DNA from: Myxococcales bacterium
Lineage (GTDB): Bacteria > Myxococcota_A > UBA9160 > UBA4427
NCBI GenBank assembly: GCA_012960035.1
Contig: DUBZ01000071.1
Span: 35,559-99,558 of the forward strand
DNA: 64,000 nucleotides
Reading direction: 5' to 3'
In this document: one piece after another, positions 1 to 8,296 of the stretch
How positions within the stretch are numbered: position 1 is the stretch's first letter
Layout of the letters: each line of letters begins with the position of its first letter
The notes under the pieces: model-generated
Databases searched by the model: none
Told to the model about the DNA's origin: nothing
The model's input: the letters and a program-made list of their open reading frames with translations, nothing else
Program-made: the position numbers and the translations under genes

Positions 1-1170
1 CACGACGCCCAAGCGCCGTTGGCGTAGCTGCTCGACGCGTTCTTCCCGGCTCATTCGCTTCGCGTTCTCCGGAAGCCTCTCCTCCAATTGCGAAACCGGG
101 AATTGTTCCACTTGGGGACGCGGGTAGTCATCGGCACCGATCCATCGGAACGTCACGTATCCCTCGTCATGCCCACTCGGGTCAAGCCAATTGGGAAGCC
201 CAGGGTCTTGGTGACTCACGACGACAAGCAATGAACCGTCCTGTTCGAGTTCTGCGTGGTGCATGTTCAAACTGCACAACCGGTAGCGGTAGTCCATCGT
301 CTCCCACCAATAGCTACCGAATTCAACCGCCCAATACGCGGCGTTGGGTGGTGTGACGCGGATCGTTACGGCCTCGTCGCGAGGAACTTGCCAATAACAG
401 ATCAGGGGCGCGCCCCCCGGCGTGAAGTCGATCTTGTTGGACTCGAGTTCGCCATAGGCAATGAACTCGTTTCGTCGCGCCTTCCATTTGTCGAGCATGT
501 CGGCCCAGTACTCGACGGAAGTATGAACCCAACGCGCGGAGTCATGCAGACCTTTTGCGAGACGTTCCGCTGTGAGCGGTGCGGGGGCGCCGCTTGCGCC
601 TTCGCGTTCAATCGTCGCAACCATCGGTTCTTCGGTGTTCCAGTCGGCGAAGAACTGGCGAAAGGTGAGTCGGTACGTCGCGGGAGTCGACTGAATCCAG
701 TTGCCCGGGTGCTCGTTGGGGCTCACGACGAGTTCAAAGCTTCCGTCTTCTTCAATGTGCAGTTGATCGTCGATCAAGGTGCCCACGACTTGCCCACCCC
801 AAGGCGTGTTGCCGTTCTCCAGCACTGTCACCGCGAAGTACTTCGCAGTACCGCGGTTCCCCCGTACGCGATACGTATCCGTTCCGTTGACCGGACCTCC
901 CAGATACAGCGCGTCCGTGTTGTCGCCGCCTTGTTTACGAATAGGATCGAAGTAGTGAAGCAGTTCGGGGTATTCCGGGTCTGCGTTGTCGAGTTCGAGT
1001 TGCAATGCCAAGCCGATATTACGCGCGAGCTGTCGCATGCCCACCGCACGACTCACTGCGTTTTTAGGGGCGCCATCTCGAAACACGAGGTCGCCTGCTC
1101 GCTTCAGTTCGTCACAGAAGTCGTGCCAACTTGACCGCAAGATTTCGTCGTCGGTTCCATCTCCGAACAT
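1..1170 (-). CDS. DUF1214 domain protein, 3' end outside window
   Basis: The reverse strand reads 390 codons without a stop from the ATG at 1170 to the window edge, so the C-terminus is missing. The protein begins MFGDGTDDEILRSSWHDFCD. It contains the stretch YRVRGNRGTAKYFAVTV followed by an acidic, Trp-rich beta region (NWIQSTPATYRLTFRQFF), which I recognise as the DUF1214-type beta-sandwich found in many proteobacterial and actinobacterial proteins of unknown function. No signal peptide is visible. The start lies 6 bp after the stop of the TetR gene, and the Shine-Dalgarno GAGGTAG overlaps that stop, so the two are co-transcribed and probably translationally coupled. Function is unknown; regulation by the adjacent TetR is inferred from the gene order. 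Confidence 0.8.
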   Translation of the reverse strand, partial: MFGDGTDDEILRSSWHDFCDELKRAGDLVFRDGAPKNAVSRAVGMRQLARNIGLALQLELDNADPEYPELLHYFDPIRKQGGDNTDALYLGGPVNGTDTYRVRGNRGTAKYFAVTVLENGNTPWGGQVVGTLIDDQLHIEEDGSFELVVSPNEHPGNWIQSTPATYRLTFRQFFADWNTEEPMVATIEREGASGAPAPLTAERLAKGLHDSARWVHTSVEYWADMLDKWKARRNEFIAYGELESNKIDFTPGGAPLICYWQVPRDEAVTIRVTPPNAAYWAVEFGSYWWETMDYRYRLCSLNMHHAELEQDGSLLVVVSHQDPGLPNWLDPSGHDEGYVTFRWIGADDYPRPQVEQFPVSQLEERLPENAKRMSREERVEQLRQRRLGVV

Positions 1171-1176
1171 TGGCTT

Positions 1177-1776
1177 CTACCTCATCGGGGCAACAGTGGT
1201 GGAAACGATCTGATCAATTTCCGCTTCCACTACTTTTTTGGTGTATGCACGCGGGCTGTGGAGAATCGTGCAACTCAGGCCGGTCGCGGCAAACAGGACG
1301 TGGCGTGCGGCCGACGTCACCGAGCCGTGCGACGACAACTCGCCGATCTCTCGAGCGTCATTTAAGTCGCCCGCGAAGTGCGCGATCGCGTCTCGAGTTC
1401 GGGCAGCCTGTTGTTTCTGCAAGTCGGGATCGATTGCCGCGATTCCCCAGAACACGAGCCGCACTTTCCATTCGGCACGTAAAGACGCGCTATTGGGAAT
1501 GGTTGCCCCCAGACGCGCACGCAGGGCGGCAAGCCCGCGCTTCCCTTTGGTGGCGATGGCCGCTCGCTCAAAGTACTGCTCATTCGCCCAGGCGAGCGCG
1601 GCGGCGATCAACTCGCTCTTGCCGTCGAAGTAATGCTCGACGATGCCCTTCGAGTAGCCGCTCGCATTTGCGATCTCGCGAACCGTCGCGGATTCCAACC
1701 CGCCCCTCGCGATTAAATTCGCGGCCGTCTCGGCGATCTCAGCGCGGCGCTGTTCATGGTCGACGATCTTGGGCAT
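1177..1776 (-). CDS. TetR/AcrR family transcriptional regulator
   Basis: This is a 199-residue TetR-family repressor. The N-terminal helix-turn-helix is clear: ETAANLIARGGLESATVREI, then ASGYSKGIVEHYF at about residues 28-46. The rest is an alpha-helical ligand-binding domain of normal size. I chose the ATG at 1776 (MPKIVDHEQRR) because GGAAAG precedes it and family members begin about here; an in-frame start 13 codons upstream would add an unusual leader. The gene is the first of a pair with the DUF1214 gene. It faces the sulfotransferase gene across 144 bp that contain a perfect 12-bp palindrome at 1867-1878, a plausible operator. The ligand is unknown. Confidence 0.9.
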   Translation of the reverse strand: MPKIVDHEQRRAEIAETAANLIARGGLESATVREIANASGYSKGIVEHYFDGKSELIAAALAWANEQYFERAAIATKGKRGLAALRARLGATIPNSASLRAEWKVRLVFWGIAAIDPDLQKQQAARTRDAIAHFAGDLNDAREIGELSSHGSVTSAARHVLFAATGLSCTILHSPRAYTKKVVEAEIDQIVSTTVAPMR

Positions 1777-1866
1777 TGCGGCTTTCCGGAATTCCTTCCC
1801 AGGTCCCGGCAACACATTTGACGCATTGCCAGGCGCGATATCGTTTCATAGACTTTCGACATTCTA

Positions 1867-1878
1867 GGACGCGCGTCC
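1867..1878. promoter_or_regulatory. 12-bp perfect palindrome, putative TetR operator
   Basis: GGACGCGCGTCC is self-complementary over 12 bp. It lies 43 bp before the sulfotransferase start and 91 bp before the TetR start, in the divergent intergenic region. Position and symmetry suit a TetR-family operator controlling both directions; binding is inferred. Confidence 0.45.
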
Positions 1879-1920
1879 CAAATAAACAATGCTCTGCGAA
1901 CTGGCCCAACGGAACCTCAT

Positions 1921-3204
1921 ATGAGCGAGCCTCCAACAGAAAGCCTCGATGGGAATGTTGATCGACGGTCAAGCTGGACCGCACCCGCGCGTCCTCCGTG
2001 GCTCGCCGCTCTAAATGACGAAGGCAAACACCTCGACATGAAGACCGTCGTGCCTCTCGACAAGGACTCATTGATCGAGGCCGCGTGTTTAAATGCAGGG
2101 CTCAGTGATTTTGGTGAGGACCATTGGCGTACCCCTTTCGAAGCCTTGTGTCGCGACATCGATGGGCCCGCCGAACTTACCTTGATGGGTAGGTTGATGA
2201 CCCGTAGCGATCTCTTGATCTGGTTGACGAATCGCCTGCAGATCAGGGCGCTGCTCAAAGAACATCCGGAAATTCGCGATCAAGAGATCGAAAGCCCGAT
2301 GTTCATCGTTGGACTTCCGCGCTCGGGGACCTCAATTCTATTCGAGTTGCTTTCGCTCGACCCCGCCGGCGGAGTGCCCGAGACCTGGGAGGCCATGTTC
2401 CCCTGCCCTCCGCCCACAGCGGAGACCTATGACAGCGACCCGCGGATCGCACGTGCGCACAAGTTGTCGACCCAATGGAACCGCGTCGTCCCCGAGTTCG
2501 CGACGATGCACGAGATGGGCGGCCGGATCCCCGCCGAATGTGGCCTCATCATGGCGAACAGCTTCATCAGCGATCATGTCGCCTCGCTTCACCAAGCGCC
2601 CGAATATTCGAGCCTCTATTACGCCGCCGACATGCGTCCCGCCTACGCGGACCACAAGACGATCCTTCAGATCTTGCAGTGGAAAAACCCGCGACAACAC
2701 TGGCTGCTAAAAGCCCCTGCACATCAGACCCATCTCGCCACGTTGCTCGATACCTATCCGGACGCCCGCATTATCCAGACCCATCGCGACCCGATTAAAT
2801 GCATGGCGTCAACGACCAGCCTGATGGGCTGCCTCTATTACATGCGCAGTGACTTGCCCTTCGATTCCGATGCGTTCGAAGACATCATCAAAGGGGAGCC
2901 CACCGCGCAGCGCCTCGAATTTGTGATGTCGCAACGGAAAAGCGGTGTCATCCCCAAAGATCGCATGTGCGACTCCCGCTTTCAGGACTTGATGGACGAC
3001 CCCATCGGTTGCGTGCGGAACATATACGACCACTTTGAAATGACGCTCAGCGAAGACGCCCAGACCCGCATGACTGAATACCTCGCAAACAAACCCAAAG
3101 ACAAATTCGGCGTCCACAAATATACAGTCGACGACAACGAGCTCTCCGAGCGGGCGTTCTTCCGCAAGTACCAAGAAGCGTATCGCGTGCCCAACGAGAT
3201 CTAA
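1921..3204 (+). CDS. Sulfotransferase family protein
   Basis: This 427-residue protein belongs to the PAPS-dependent sulfotransferase superfamily (Sulfotransfer_3-like). The 5'-phosphosulfate loop is GLPRSGTS at residues 131-138, WLLKAP lies at 261-266, and the 3'-phosphate-binding region follows as THRDP at 287-291. The roughly 120-residue N-terminal extension is typical of bacterial members found beside lipid and sterol catabolic genes. The predicted reaction is sulfonation of a hydroxylated small molecule or lipid; the acceptor is unknown. It starts with ATG and a weak GGAAC ribosome site, and an SDR gene follows after 54 bp, suggesting one transcript. Members of this family may also act in ways other than sulfonation. 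Confidence 0.88.
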   Translation: MSEPPTESLDGNVDRRSSWTAPARPPWLAALNDEGKHLDMKTVVPLDKDSLIEAACLNAGLSDFGEDHWRTPFEALCRDIDGPAELTLMGRLMTRSDLLIWLTNRLQIRALLKEHPEIRDQEIESPMFIVGLPRSGTSILFELLSLDPAGGVPETWEAMFPCPPPTAETYDSDPRIARAHKLSTQWNRVVPEFATMHEMGGRIPAECGLIMANSFISDHVASLHQAPEYSSLYYAADMRPAYADHKTILQILQWKNPRQHWLLKAPAHQTHLATLLDTYPDARIIQTHRDPIKCMASTTSLMGCLYYMRSDLPFDSDAFEDIIKGEPTAQRLEFVMSQRKSGVIPKDRMCDSRFQDLMDDPIGCVRNIYDHFEMTLSEDAQTRMTEYLANKPKDKFGVHKYTVDDNELSERAFFRKYQEAYRVPNEI

Positions 3205-3258
3205 GGTTGGCGCGAACCATCAATCGGTTTCTACATATTCAGCAGCGGAGGAGAAGTC

Positions 3259-4092
3259 ATGGATTTAGGTCTTGCCGGCAAGGTTGCAATCATCACCGGC
3301 GGTAGCGGAGGCATCGGTCGAGGTCTCGTGTTGGAATTTGCGCGAGAGGGTATTCACGTCGTAAGCGCGTCCCGAGATGTCAAAACTGGAAACAAAATCG
3401 CCGTCGAAGCCAAACGCCAGGGGCTTTCGGGCACTGTGCTTCCGATCGCAACCGACATCACCAAGCGCCAAAGCGTGGACGCCATGGTGGCGCAATGTCG
3501 CGATCAACTCGGCCCGGTCGATGTGTTGGTGAACAACGCCGGCGGCGTCGCGCATCCGGCGGCCTTCGAAGAACTCGACGACGAAGCGCGACGTTGGGAA
3601 ATTGCCCTCAATGTCGATGGCGTTGTGAACTGCTGCCAAGCTGTTTCGGAAGACATGCTTGGACGCAACACCGGCTCGATCATCAATATTTCGAGTAACT
3701 CGTCGCTGCTAGGCGAAGCCGCGATGAACGTCGTGCACTACGGCGGCCTCAAGGGCTTCGTGAACTCGTTCACCAAAGCGCTCGCATGGGAATGGGCAAA
3801 ACGCGGCGTACGTGTAAACAACATCTGCCCAGGTTGGATCGTCCCAGAAGACGCAGACACGGTTGGTGAGGGAAGCTTCTGGAATCGATTCGGCTTCGAA
3901 ACGATGGGACGGCCAGACGACATGGCCAAACAACTGGAGGACGGCACGCTCTACAACATGAGCGGTCTCCCGATCCCGCGCCTGGGCAGGCCAGAAGACA
4001 TCGCGAACCTTGCTCTCTTCTTGTCCTCGGATGCAGCGAGCTACATCACCGGGCAGATGGTTAGTGTGAGCGGTGGCGCATACATGGCGTAG
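3259..4092 (+). CDS. Short-chain dehydrogenase/reductase (SDR)
   Basis: This is a classical SDR of 277 residues. It has the dinucleotide-binding motif TGGSGGIG at 13-20, NNAG at 92-95, the catalytic serine in NISSNSS near 144-149, and the Tyr161-x3-Lys165 pair in YGGLK. It presumably oxidises or reduces an alcohol or ketone with NAD(P). A roughly 30-residue insertion around 190-225 (before the GLPIPRLGRPEDIA segment) is longer than in minimal SDRs and may shape the substrate pocket. A strong GGAGGAG site precedes the ATG. It follows the sulfotransferase in the same direction, so the pair may act on the same hydroxylated substrate; this is inference. Confidence 0.93.
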   Translation: MDLGLAGKVAIITGGSGGIGRGLVLEFAREGIHVVSASRDVKTGNKIAVEAKRQGLSGTVLPIATDITKRQSVDAMVAQCRDQLGPVDVLVNNAGGVAHPAAFEELDDEARRWEIALNVDGVVNCCQAVSEDMLGRNTGSIINISSNSSLLGEAAMNVVHYGGLKGFVNSFTKALAWEWAKRGVRVNNICPGWIVPEDADTVGEGSFWNRFGFETMGRPDDMAKQLEDGTLYNMSGLPIPRLGRPEDIANLALFLSSDAASYITGQMVSVSGGAYMA

Positions 4093-4202
4093 CGTCTTGG
4101 GCGCGAAGATCATTGCAACGGAAATCGAAAAAGACAGCCCGCTGTCTTCGTGCTCGATCTCGTAATCGATCTCGCCTCGAATTGCGTATAGGGTTCCCGA
4201 GT

Positions 4203-4568
4203 GTGAACGACGACCTCTCGAAAAATGATGCGCCAACGTACCTACAGCAGAAGACCGCCCAAGCGGGTTGGGCGCTCATGCTCGGCTCAATGGGATTTTG
4301 GGCATTGGTGCTCGTGGTGCCCTTTCTCCCGTATTCGAACGGCGCGCGAGTCACCGCGGTCGGGGCACTCCTGGTTCTCGCGGAGATCACGTTTTGGGTC
4401 GGCGCGCTGATGGCTGGCCCCGACGCGGCGCGCCGGATAAAGACATGGTGGCGCGGGTCGCAAGATGCTTCACGACCTTCGATCGTCGAGCCGGATGCTC
4501 ACGCGATTCACACCGGTCACGACGTTCACCGGCGTCACGACGTTCAAGTACGCACGAAACCCTCGTAA
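4203..4568 (+). CDS. Small membrane protein, transporter-suffix-domain-like
   Basis: About 121 residues from a GTG start at 4203; an upstream ATG at 4113 would add a basic, non-conserved leader. Two hydrophobic segments are visible, GWALMLGSMGFWALVLVVPF and a second around VGALLVLAEITFWVGALMAG, linked by a short loop (LPYSNGAR). This two-helix arrangement with a PFLP-type turn matches the small proteins called 'transporter suffix domain' proteins, whose function is unknown. The C-terminus contains a short in-frame duplication (HDVHRR, HDVQ). Its 3' end overlaps the convergent monooxygenase gene by 25 bp. Confidence 0.6.
   Translation: MNDDLSKNDAPTYLQQKTAQAGWALMLGSMGFWALVLVVPFLPYSNGARVTAVGALLVLAEITFWVGALMAGPDAARRIKTWWRGSQDASRPSIVEPDAHAIHTGHDVHRRHDVQVRTKPS
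4517..4546. repeat. 12-bp direct repeat across the overlapping gene ends
   Basis: TCACGACGTTCA occurs at 4517-4528 and again at 4535-4546, spaced 18 bp (six codons). It duplicates residues in the small membrane protein, and the second copy carries the stop codon of the convergent monooxygenase gene. Confidence 0.7.
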
Positions 4569-6154
4569 CCGTTCGCCACCACTTCTTCGCATTTGGCGAC
4601 ATATGTCGGGAAGCCGATATAGGGCATGAAGACCCGAGGTTTATTCGGAACGTTGGCACCGAGGTACCAGGAGTTGCAGCTGGGGTAGAGCGTGAGGCTT
4701 GCAACGTCGTTTACGTGATCTACCCACTCGTCTTCGGCACTGATTGTGGCTTCGATCTGCTGAAGACTCGCGTCGCGCATGTCGACGATGCAGGCGACGA
4801 TCCAGTCCACGTGCTGTTCGATCGCAGGCACCATGTTGGCCAACACCGAGGGGCTTCCCGGGCCTGTCACCGTAAACAAGTTGGGAAAGCCAACCGTCAT
4901 GAGACCCAAATACGTTCGCGGACCGGCGCTCCATTTATCAGCGAGGGTAAGCCCATTGCGACCGCGGATGTCAATCCCGAGGAGTGCGCCCGTCATGGCG
5001 TCAAACCCGGTCGCAAACACGATCGTGTCGAGTTCGAAGTCGGCGTCGCGGGTTCGCAAACCGTTGGGCGTCAACTCCTGAAGCGGCGCCTTTCGAACGT
5101 CCACAAGGTCGACGTTGTCGCGATTGTAGGTTTCGAAATACCCGGAGTCCGCACAAAGTCTCTTACAGCCTAGGACTTGGTCGGGGATCAGCATCTCGGC
5201 TGTCACCGGATCCGTCACCGTCTCGCGAATTTTCCGTTGCACAAATTGCGCAGCGGTGTCGTTCGCGTTGGCATCGAACATGAGGTCAGCGTACGACGCA
5301 AGGAACGTAAGTCCGCCGCTGTTCCACCATTTTTCGTAGTGCACTTCGCGCTCATCGGGCGAAGCAAGAAGTGCTGATTCTTCGCGTCCTTCAACGTCAG
5401 CAAAGGCACCAAAGGGCATTTCTTTGTTGCGCGCGCGAAAGCCAACGTAGTCACCTTTGACTTTCGCTTGCACTGCGGGGTCGAGCGGGGCGTTATGTGC
5501 GGGCACCGAATAGTTGGCCGTCCGCTGAAACACGGTCAGGTGACCTGCTTGTTCGGCGATGATCGGGATCGATTGAATGGCAGAAGACCCCGTTCCAATC
5601 ACGCCAACTCGCTTTCCCGTAAAATCAACACCATCATGAGGCCACTGACCGGTGTGCACCCAATTGCCTTCGAAAGAGTCAAGGCCAGGAACATCGGGTG
5701 TATTCGTCGACGACAAACAACCGGTCGCCATGATGCAGAATTGTGCGGAGAGAAGGTCGCCCGCACTTGTATCAACCAACCAGCGCCCACTCTCTTCGTC
5801 GAGGACTGCACGCACGACGCTGGTTTCGAATTGAATGTCCCGCTTCAGATCCAAGCGGTCTGCCACGTGGTTGATGTACGCAAGGATCTCGGGCTGCGAC
5901 GCGTAGCGCTCAGTCCATTCCCAGTCTTGTTGGAGATCTTCGTCGAACTGGTAGGAGTACTCCATGCTCTCGATGTCGCAGCGTGCTCCGGGATAGCGAT
6001 TCCAATACCAAGTACCGCCGACGCCGGTCCCCTTTTCGAAAACACGAACCGACACACCCGCGCCGCGCAGGCGATGAAGCATGTAACAGCCCGCAAAGCC
6101 AGCACCGACCACCACCGCATCTACCTGCTCGCGTATTTGATTCGCTCCACTCAT
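4544..6154 (-). CDS. Flavin-containing Baeyer-Villiger monooxygenase
   Basis: This 536-residue type I BVMO is of the cyclohexanone/steroid monooxygenase class. The FAD Rossmann motif is GAGFAG at 17-22, the BVMO fingerprint is FEGNWVHTGQWP at 161-172, and the NADPH Rossmann motif is GTGSSA at 187-192. GGTWYWNRYPGARCD is also characteristic. It is predicted to insert oxygen next to a ketone, giving an ester or lactone, using FAD, NADPH and O2. I chose the ATG at 6154 because GGAGGA sits just upstream; the longer ORF start is weaker. It runs convergent to the small membrane protein and is followed upstream by a crotonase gene in the same orientation. The substrate cannot be read from sequence. 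Confidence 0.94.
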   Translation of the reverse strand: MSGANQIREQVDAVVVGAGFAGCYMLHRLRGAGVSVRVFEKGTGVGGTWYWNRYPGARCDIESMEYSYQFDEDLQQDWEWTERYASQPEILAYINHVADRLDLKRDIQFETSVVRAVLDEESGRWLVDTSAGDLLSAQFCIMATGCLSSTNTPDVPGLDSFEGNWVHTGQWPHDGVDFTGKRVGVIGTGSSAIQSIPIIAEQAGHLTVFQRTANYSVPAHNAPLDPAVQAKVKGDYVGFRARNKEMPFGAFADVEGREESALLASPDEREVHYEKWWNSGGLTFLASYADLMFDANANDTAAQFVQRKIRETVTDPVTAEMLIPDQVLGCKRLCADSGYFETYNRDNVDLVDVRKAPLQELTPNGLRTRDADFELDTIVFATGFDAMTGALLGIDIRGRNGLTLADKWSAGPRTYLGLMTVGFPNLFTVTGPGSPSVLANMVPAIEQHVDWIVACIVDMRDASLQQIEATISAEDEWVDHVNDVASLTLYPSCNSWYLGANVPNKPRVFMPYIGFPTYVAKCEEVVANGYEGFVRT

Positions 6155-6213
6155 GCAGCCTCCTCCGAAGTCCCGAGACATTAGCGCGACCCCGCCGTGC
6201 AGCGCGTGCGGCG

Positions 6214-7008
6214 CTACTTCGTTTTCTTGCTCGCGGTCTTGATGTCATCACCGAGGGTCGCAGCGCCGCCTTGCATGAGTGCCTGCATGTGCGGACCCGC
6301 TTGCAAGTCGCCACCGATCCGAATAATTGACCGGGCGCCCTGCACTTCTTGAGCGGCCCGTACGAATCGCTTGTTCACCGTGACCACCGCGGGCGGGGTC
6401 TGCGCGATTCGACTCGCGATTTCCAGCACGCGAGCTTCGAGTTCGTCGGGTGCAAAAGCTTGATTGATAAGCCCGACGGATGCAGCTTCGTCCCCTGAAT
6501 ACACACGTCCAGTGAGATGAAGTTCCATCGCATGTCTCGACTGAAGCATCGCGGGAAACCACGGGAAGTCGGGAAGCCCAGCGAACTGCAGCACGGGATG
6601 AGAAAATTTTGCTTCAGTCGACCCGTAAGCGAGATCGCAAGCCCCCACCAATTCGAGGCCTCCCGCCATCGCGTACCCATGAACCAAAGCAATGACCGGC
6701 TTCGCGAGATCCCAGATCGACATCCAACCTTCGCTCACGTGCCGTGCCCACTGCATCCCAACGTTCGACGTGTGATAGGGCTGGTCGGCATTGAGATCTG
6801 ACTTGAGATCGTACCCCGAAGAAAAACAAGAACCCGCGCCGCGCAGGATCGACACGCGCACGTCGTCGTCATTGTCCGCGGCTTGGAGCACTTCAAGCAG
6901 TTCTCCGCGCATCGTGTTGTTGATGGCGTTGCGCTTGTCCGGGCGATTGAGTGTGATGAAGCGAACGCCCGAAGCGGGCTCGCTGACTTCGATGGCTTGG
7001 TACGTCAT
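6214..7008 (-). CDS. Enoyl-CoA hydratase/isomerase (crotonase) family protein
   Basis: A 264-residue crotonase-fold protein. The oxyanion-hole segments FSSGYDL (62-68) and GYAMAGGLELVGACD (111-125) are present. The first hydratase glutamate is kept (Glu119), but the second is replaced by Val139 in FSHPVLQFAG, so a standard two-glutamate hydratase mechanism is unlikely. It may be an isomerase, hydrolase or decarboxylase of an acyl-CoA. The ATG at 7008 has GAGGATC upstream; a longer reading frame to 7155 looks spurious. It sits 59 bp upstream of the monooxygenase gene in the same direction and is probably co-transcribed with it. The tail is short and lysine-rich (TASKKTK). Confidence 0.88.
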   Translation of the reverse strand: MTYQAIEVSEPASGVRFITLNRPDKRNAINNTMRGELLEVLQAADNDDDVRVSILRGAGSCFSSGYDLKSDLNADQPYHTSNVGMQWARHVSEGWMSIWDLAKPVIALVHGYAMAGGLELVGACDLAYGSTEAKFSHPVLQFAGLPDFPWFPAMLQSRHAMELHLTGRVYSGDEAASVGLINQAFAPDELEARVLEIASRIAQTPPAVVTVNKRFVRAAQEVQGARSIIRIGGDLQAGPHMQALMQGGAATLGDDIKTASKKTK

Positions 7009-7471
7009 AAACTGATCCTCCGAAGAGGCCACCCTGCCAAGAAACCGACGTCCGATCAAGTCCCCGGAAGCGTGCTCAAACTCAGGACTCGAAGGCGCGC
7101 GATCCATCGATCGATGCGGGAAGCATCCACACACCCCGCAAACTCCAACGAGCAAGGAATGGATCGCTTTTGTCCAGCGTCTCGCAGCCCGTCGTCATCG
7201 CGATGGGCGCGACCGCGATGGCGATTCGTATGTGGAAACCACGCGGCAACAAGCAGCAATATCCCCGTCAAGTCTGCAATTGACTTGACCGGGGGCGGTC
7301 GTCTTACTTGGGCAACCGGGGGGGGAAGGTGCGCGCGATTACGAACTCACTAACATGTTTTATGAAGGCACGCGCAATACGATCCCAAGACTGATTCGTG
7401 CATCGGCAACTTCATCGCATGCAAATCGCGAATCATCAAGTGCTTAACAAATTGGACATGGAGCGATTACA
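7009..7471. other. 463-bp divergent intergenic region
   Basis: No convincing coding potential is visible on either strand. It separates the crotonase (minus) and the TIM-barrel isomerase (plus) and so should hold promoters for both. It contains a strong inverted repeat at 7263-7294 and a G8 run near 7319. Confidence 0.55.
7263..7294. promoter_or_regulatory. Inverted repeat, operator or hairpin
   Basis: The left arm CCCCGTCAAGTC and right arm GACTTGACCGGGG pair with one bulged base around a 7-nt loop. No T-run follows on either strand, so a regulatory site is more likely than an intrinsic terminator. Confidence 0.4.
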
Positions 7472-8296
7472 ATGAGCCTGACGTCGGACGACCTTGTACT
7501 GTGCGCCGGGACATTGCAGTCAACACCGATCCTCGATCGCATCGACGCGATTCTTGCGGCGGGCTTTCAAGGCACTTCGTCTTTCACGACCGACGTGCAG
7601 CAAGCCGAAGCCGCTGGCGTGTCGCCCAAAGAACTTGGCAAGCGCCTCGCTGACGCTGGACTCGGTGTTGCGGAGATGGACATGGTGTCCAACTGGTTTC
7701 CAAGCGCGACCCAGGGACCCGGCCTCCTTGGCTTTACGAATGAGCAAGCCTTCGACTATGCCGAAGCGCTCCATGCGCGTTCGGTCACGGCCGTCGTCTT
7801 TGCGGCCGCACCTTCACAAGATGAACTCATCGACTCTTTCGCAGCCCTATGCGACCACGCTGCGGAACGCGGCTTGCTTGTCCACCTCGAGTTCATCCCG
7901 TTTTCGCCGGTACGCACTGTTGGTGACGCACTCGCGATCGTCGAAGCCGCAAATCGTCCCAATGGCGGCATCATGCTCGATGCATGGCACTTGTACCGTT
8001 CGGGCGGAACCGCCAGCGATGTTCAGGCCGCAGCCAAACACATCCTTGGCGTTCAACTCGACGATGCACCTGTTGAGCCCGAAAAAAACCTGGTCGCTGA
8101 AACGACGCAGCGGCGACTGCTTCCGGGACAAGGAGATGCCGATGTCCCCGCGATCATTCGTGCGCTCCGAAGTGGTGGATCGACCGCGCCGCTTGGCGTC
8201 GAAGTATTTTCCGAAACATTGGCGGCGCTTCCGCCCGAAGAGGTGGCCCGTCAAGCCTTCGCCGCGGCAAAAGACTGCATCAAGAAGAGCCTCTAA
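7472..8296 (+). CDS. Sugar phosphate isomerase/epimerase-like TIM-barrel protein
   Basis: A 274-residue protein of the xylose-isomerase-like TIM-barrel superfamily (AP endonuclease family 2). Supporting segments are LVHLEFIPF near 133-141 (a metal-ligand Glu on a barrel strand), GGIMLDAWHLYRSGG near 166-180 (Asp and His typical of the metal site), and the terminal GVEVFSE. It probably binds a divalent metal and isomerises or epimerises a hydroxy-carbonyl compound. The start ATG is preceded by GGAGCG. The gene stands alone on the plus strand, and its last 4 bp overlap the convergent hydrolase. The substrate is unknown; a catabolic rather than central-sugar role is inferred from its neighbours. 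Confidence 0.82.
   Translation: MSLTSDDLVLCAGTLQSTPILDRIDAILAAGFQGTSSFTTDVQQAEAAGVSPKELGKRLADAGLGVAEMDMVSNWFPSATQGPGLLGFTNEQAFDYAEALHARSVTAVVFAAAPSQDELIDSFAALCDHAAERGLLVHLEFIPFSPVRTVGDALAIVEAANRPNGGIMLDAWHLYRSGGTASDVQAAAKHILGVQLDDAPVEPEKNLVAETTQRRLLPGQGDADVPAIIRALRSGGSTAPLGVEVFSETLAALPPEEVARQAFAAAKDCIKKSL

Noticed and set aside
256..1134. Long plus-strand open frame (292 codons) opposite the DUF1214 gene
   Set aside because: It lacks domain-like sequence and a ribosome site, while the minus strand encodes a recognisable protein; it is a codon-bias shadow.
1131..1961. 276-codon plus-strand frame over the TetR gene
   Set aside because: Arg/Ser-rich, low-information translation antisense to a clear helix-turn-helix protein.
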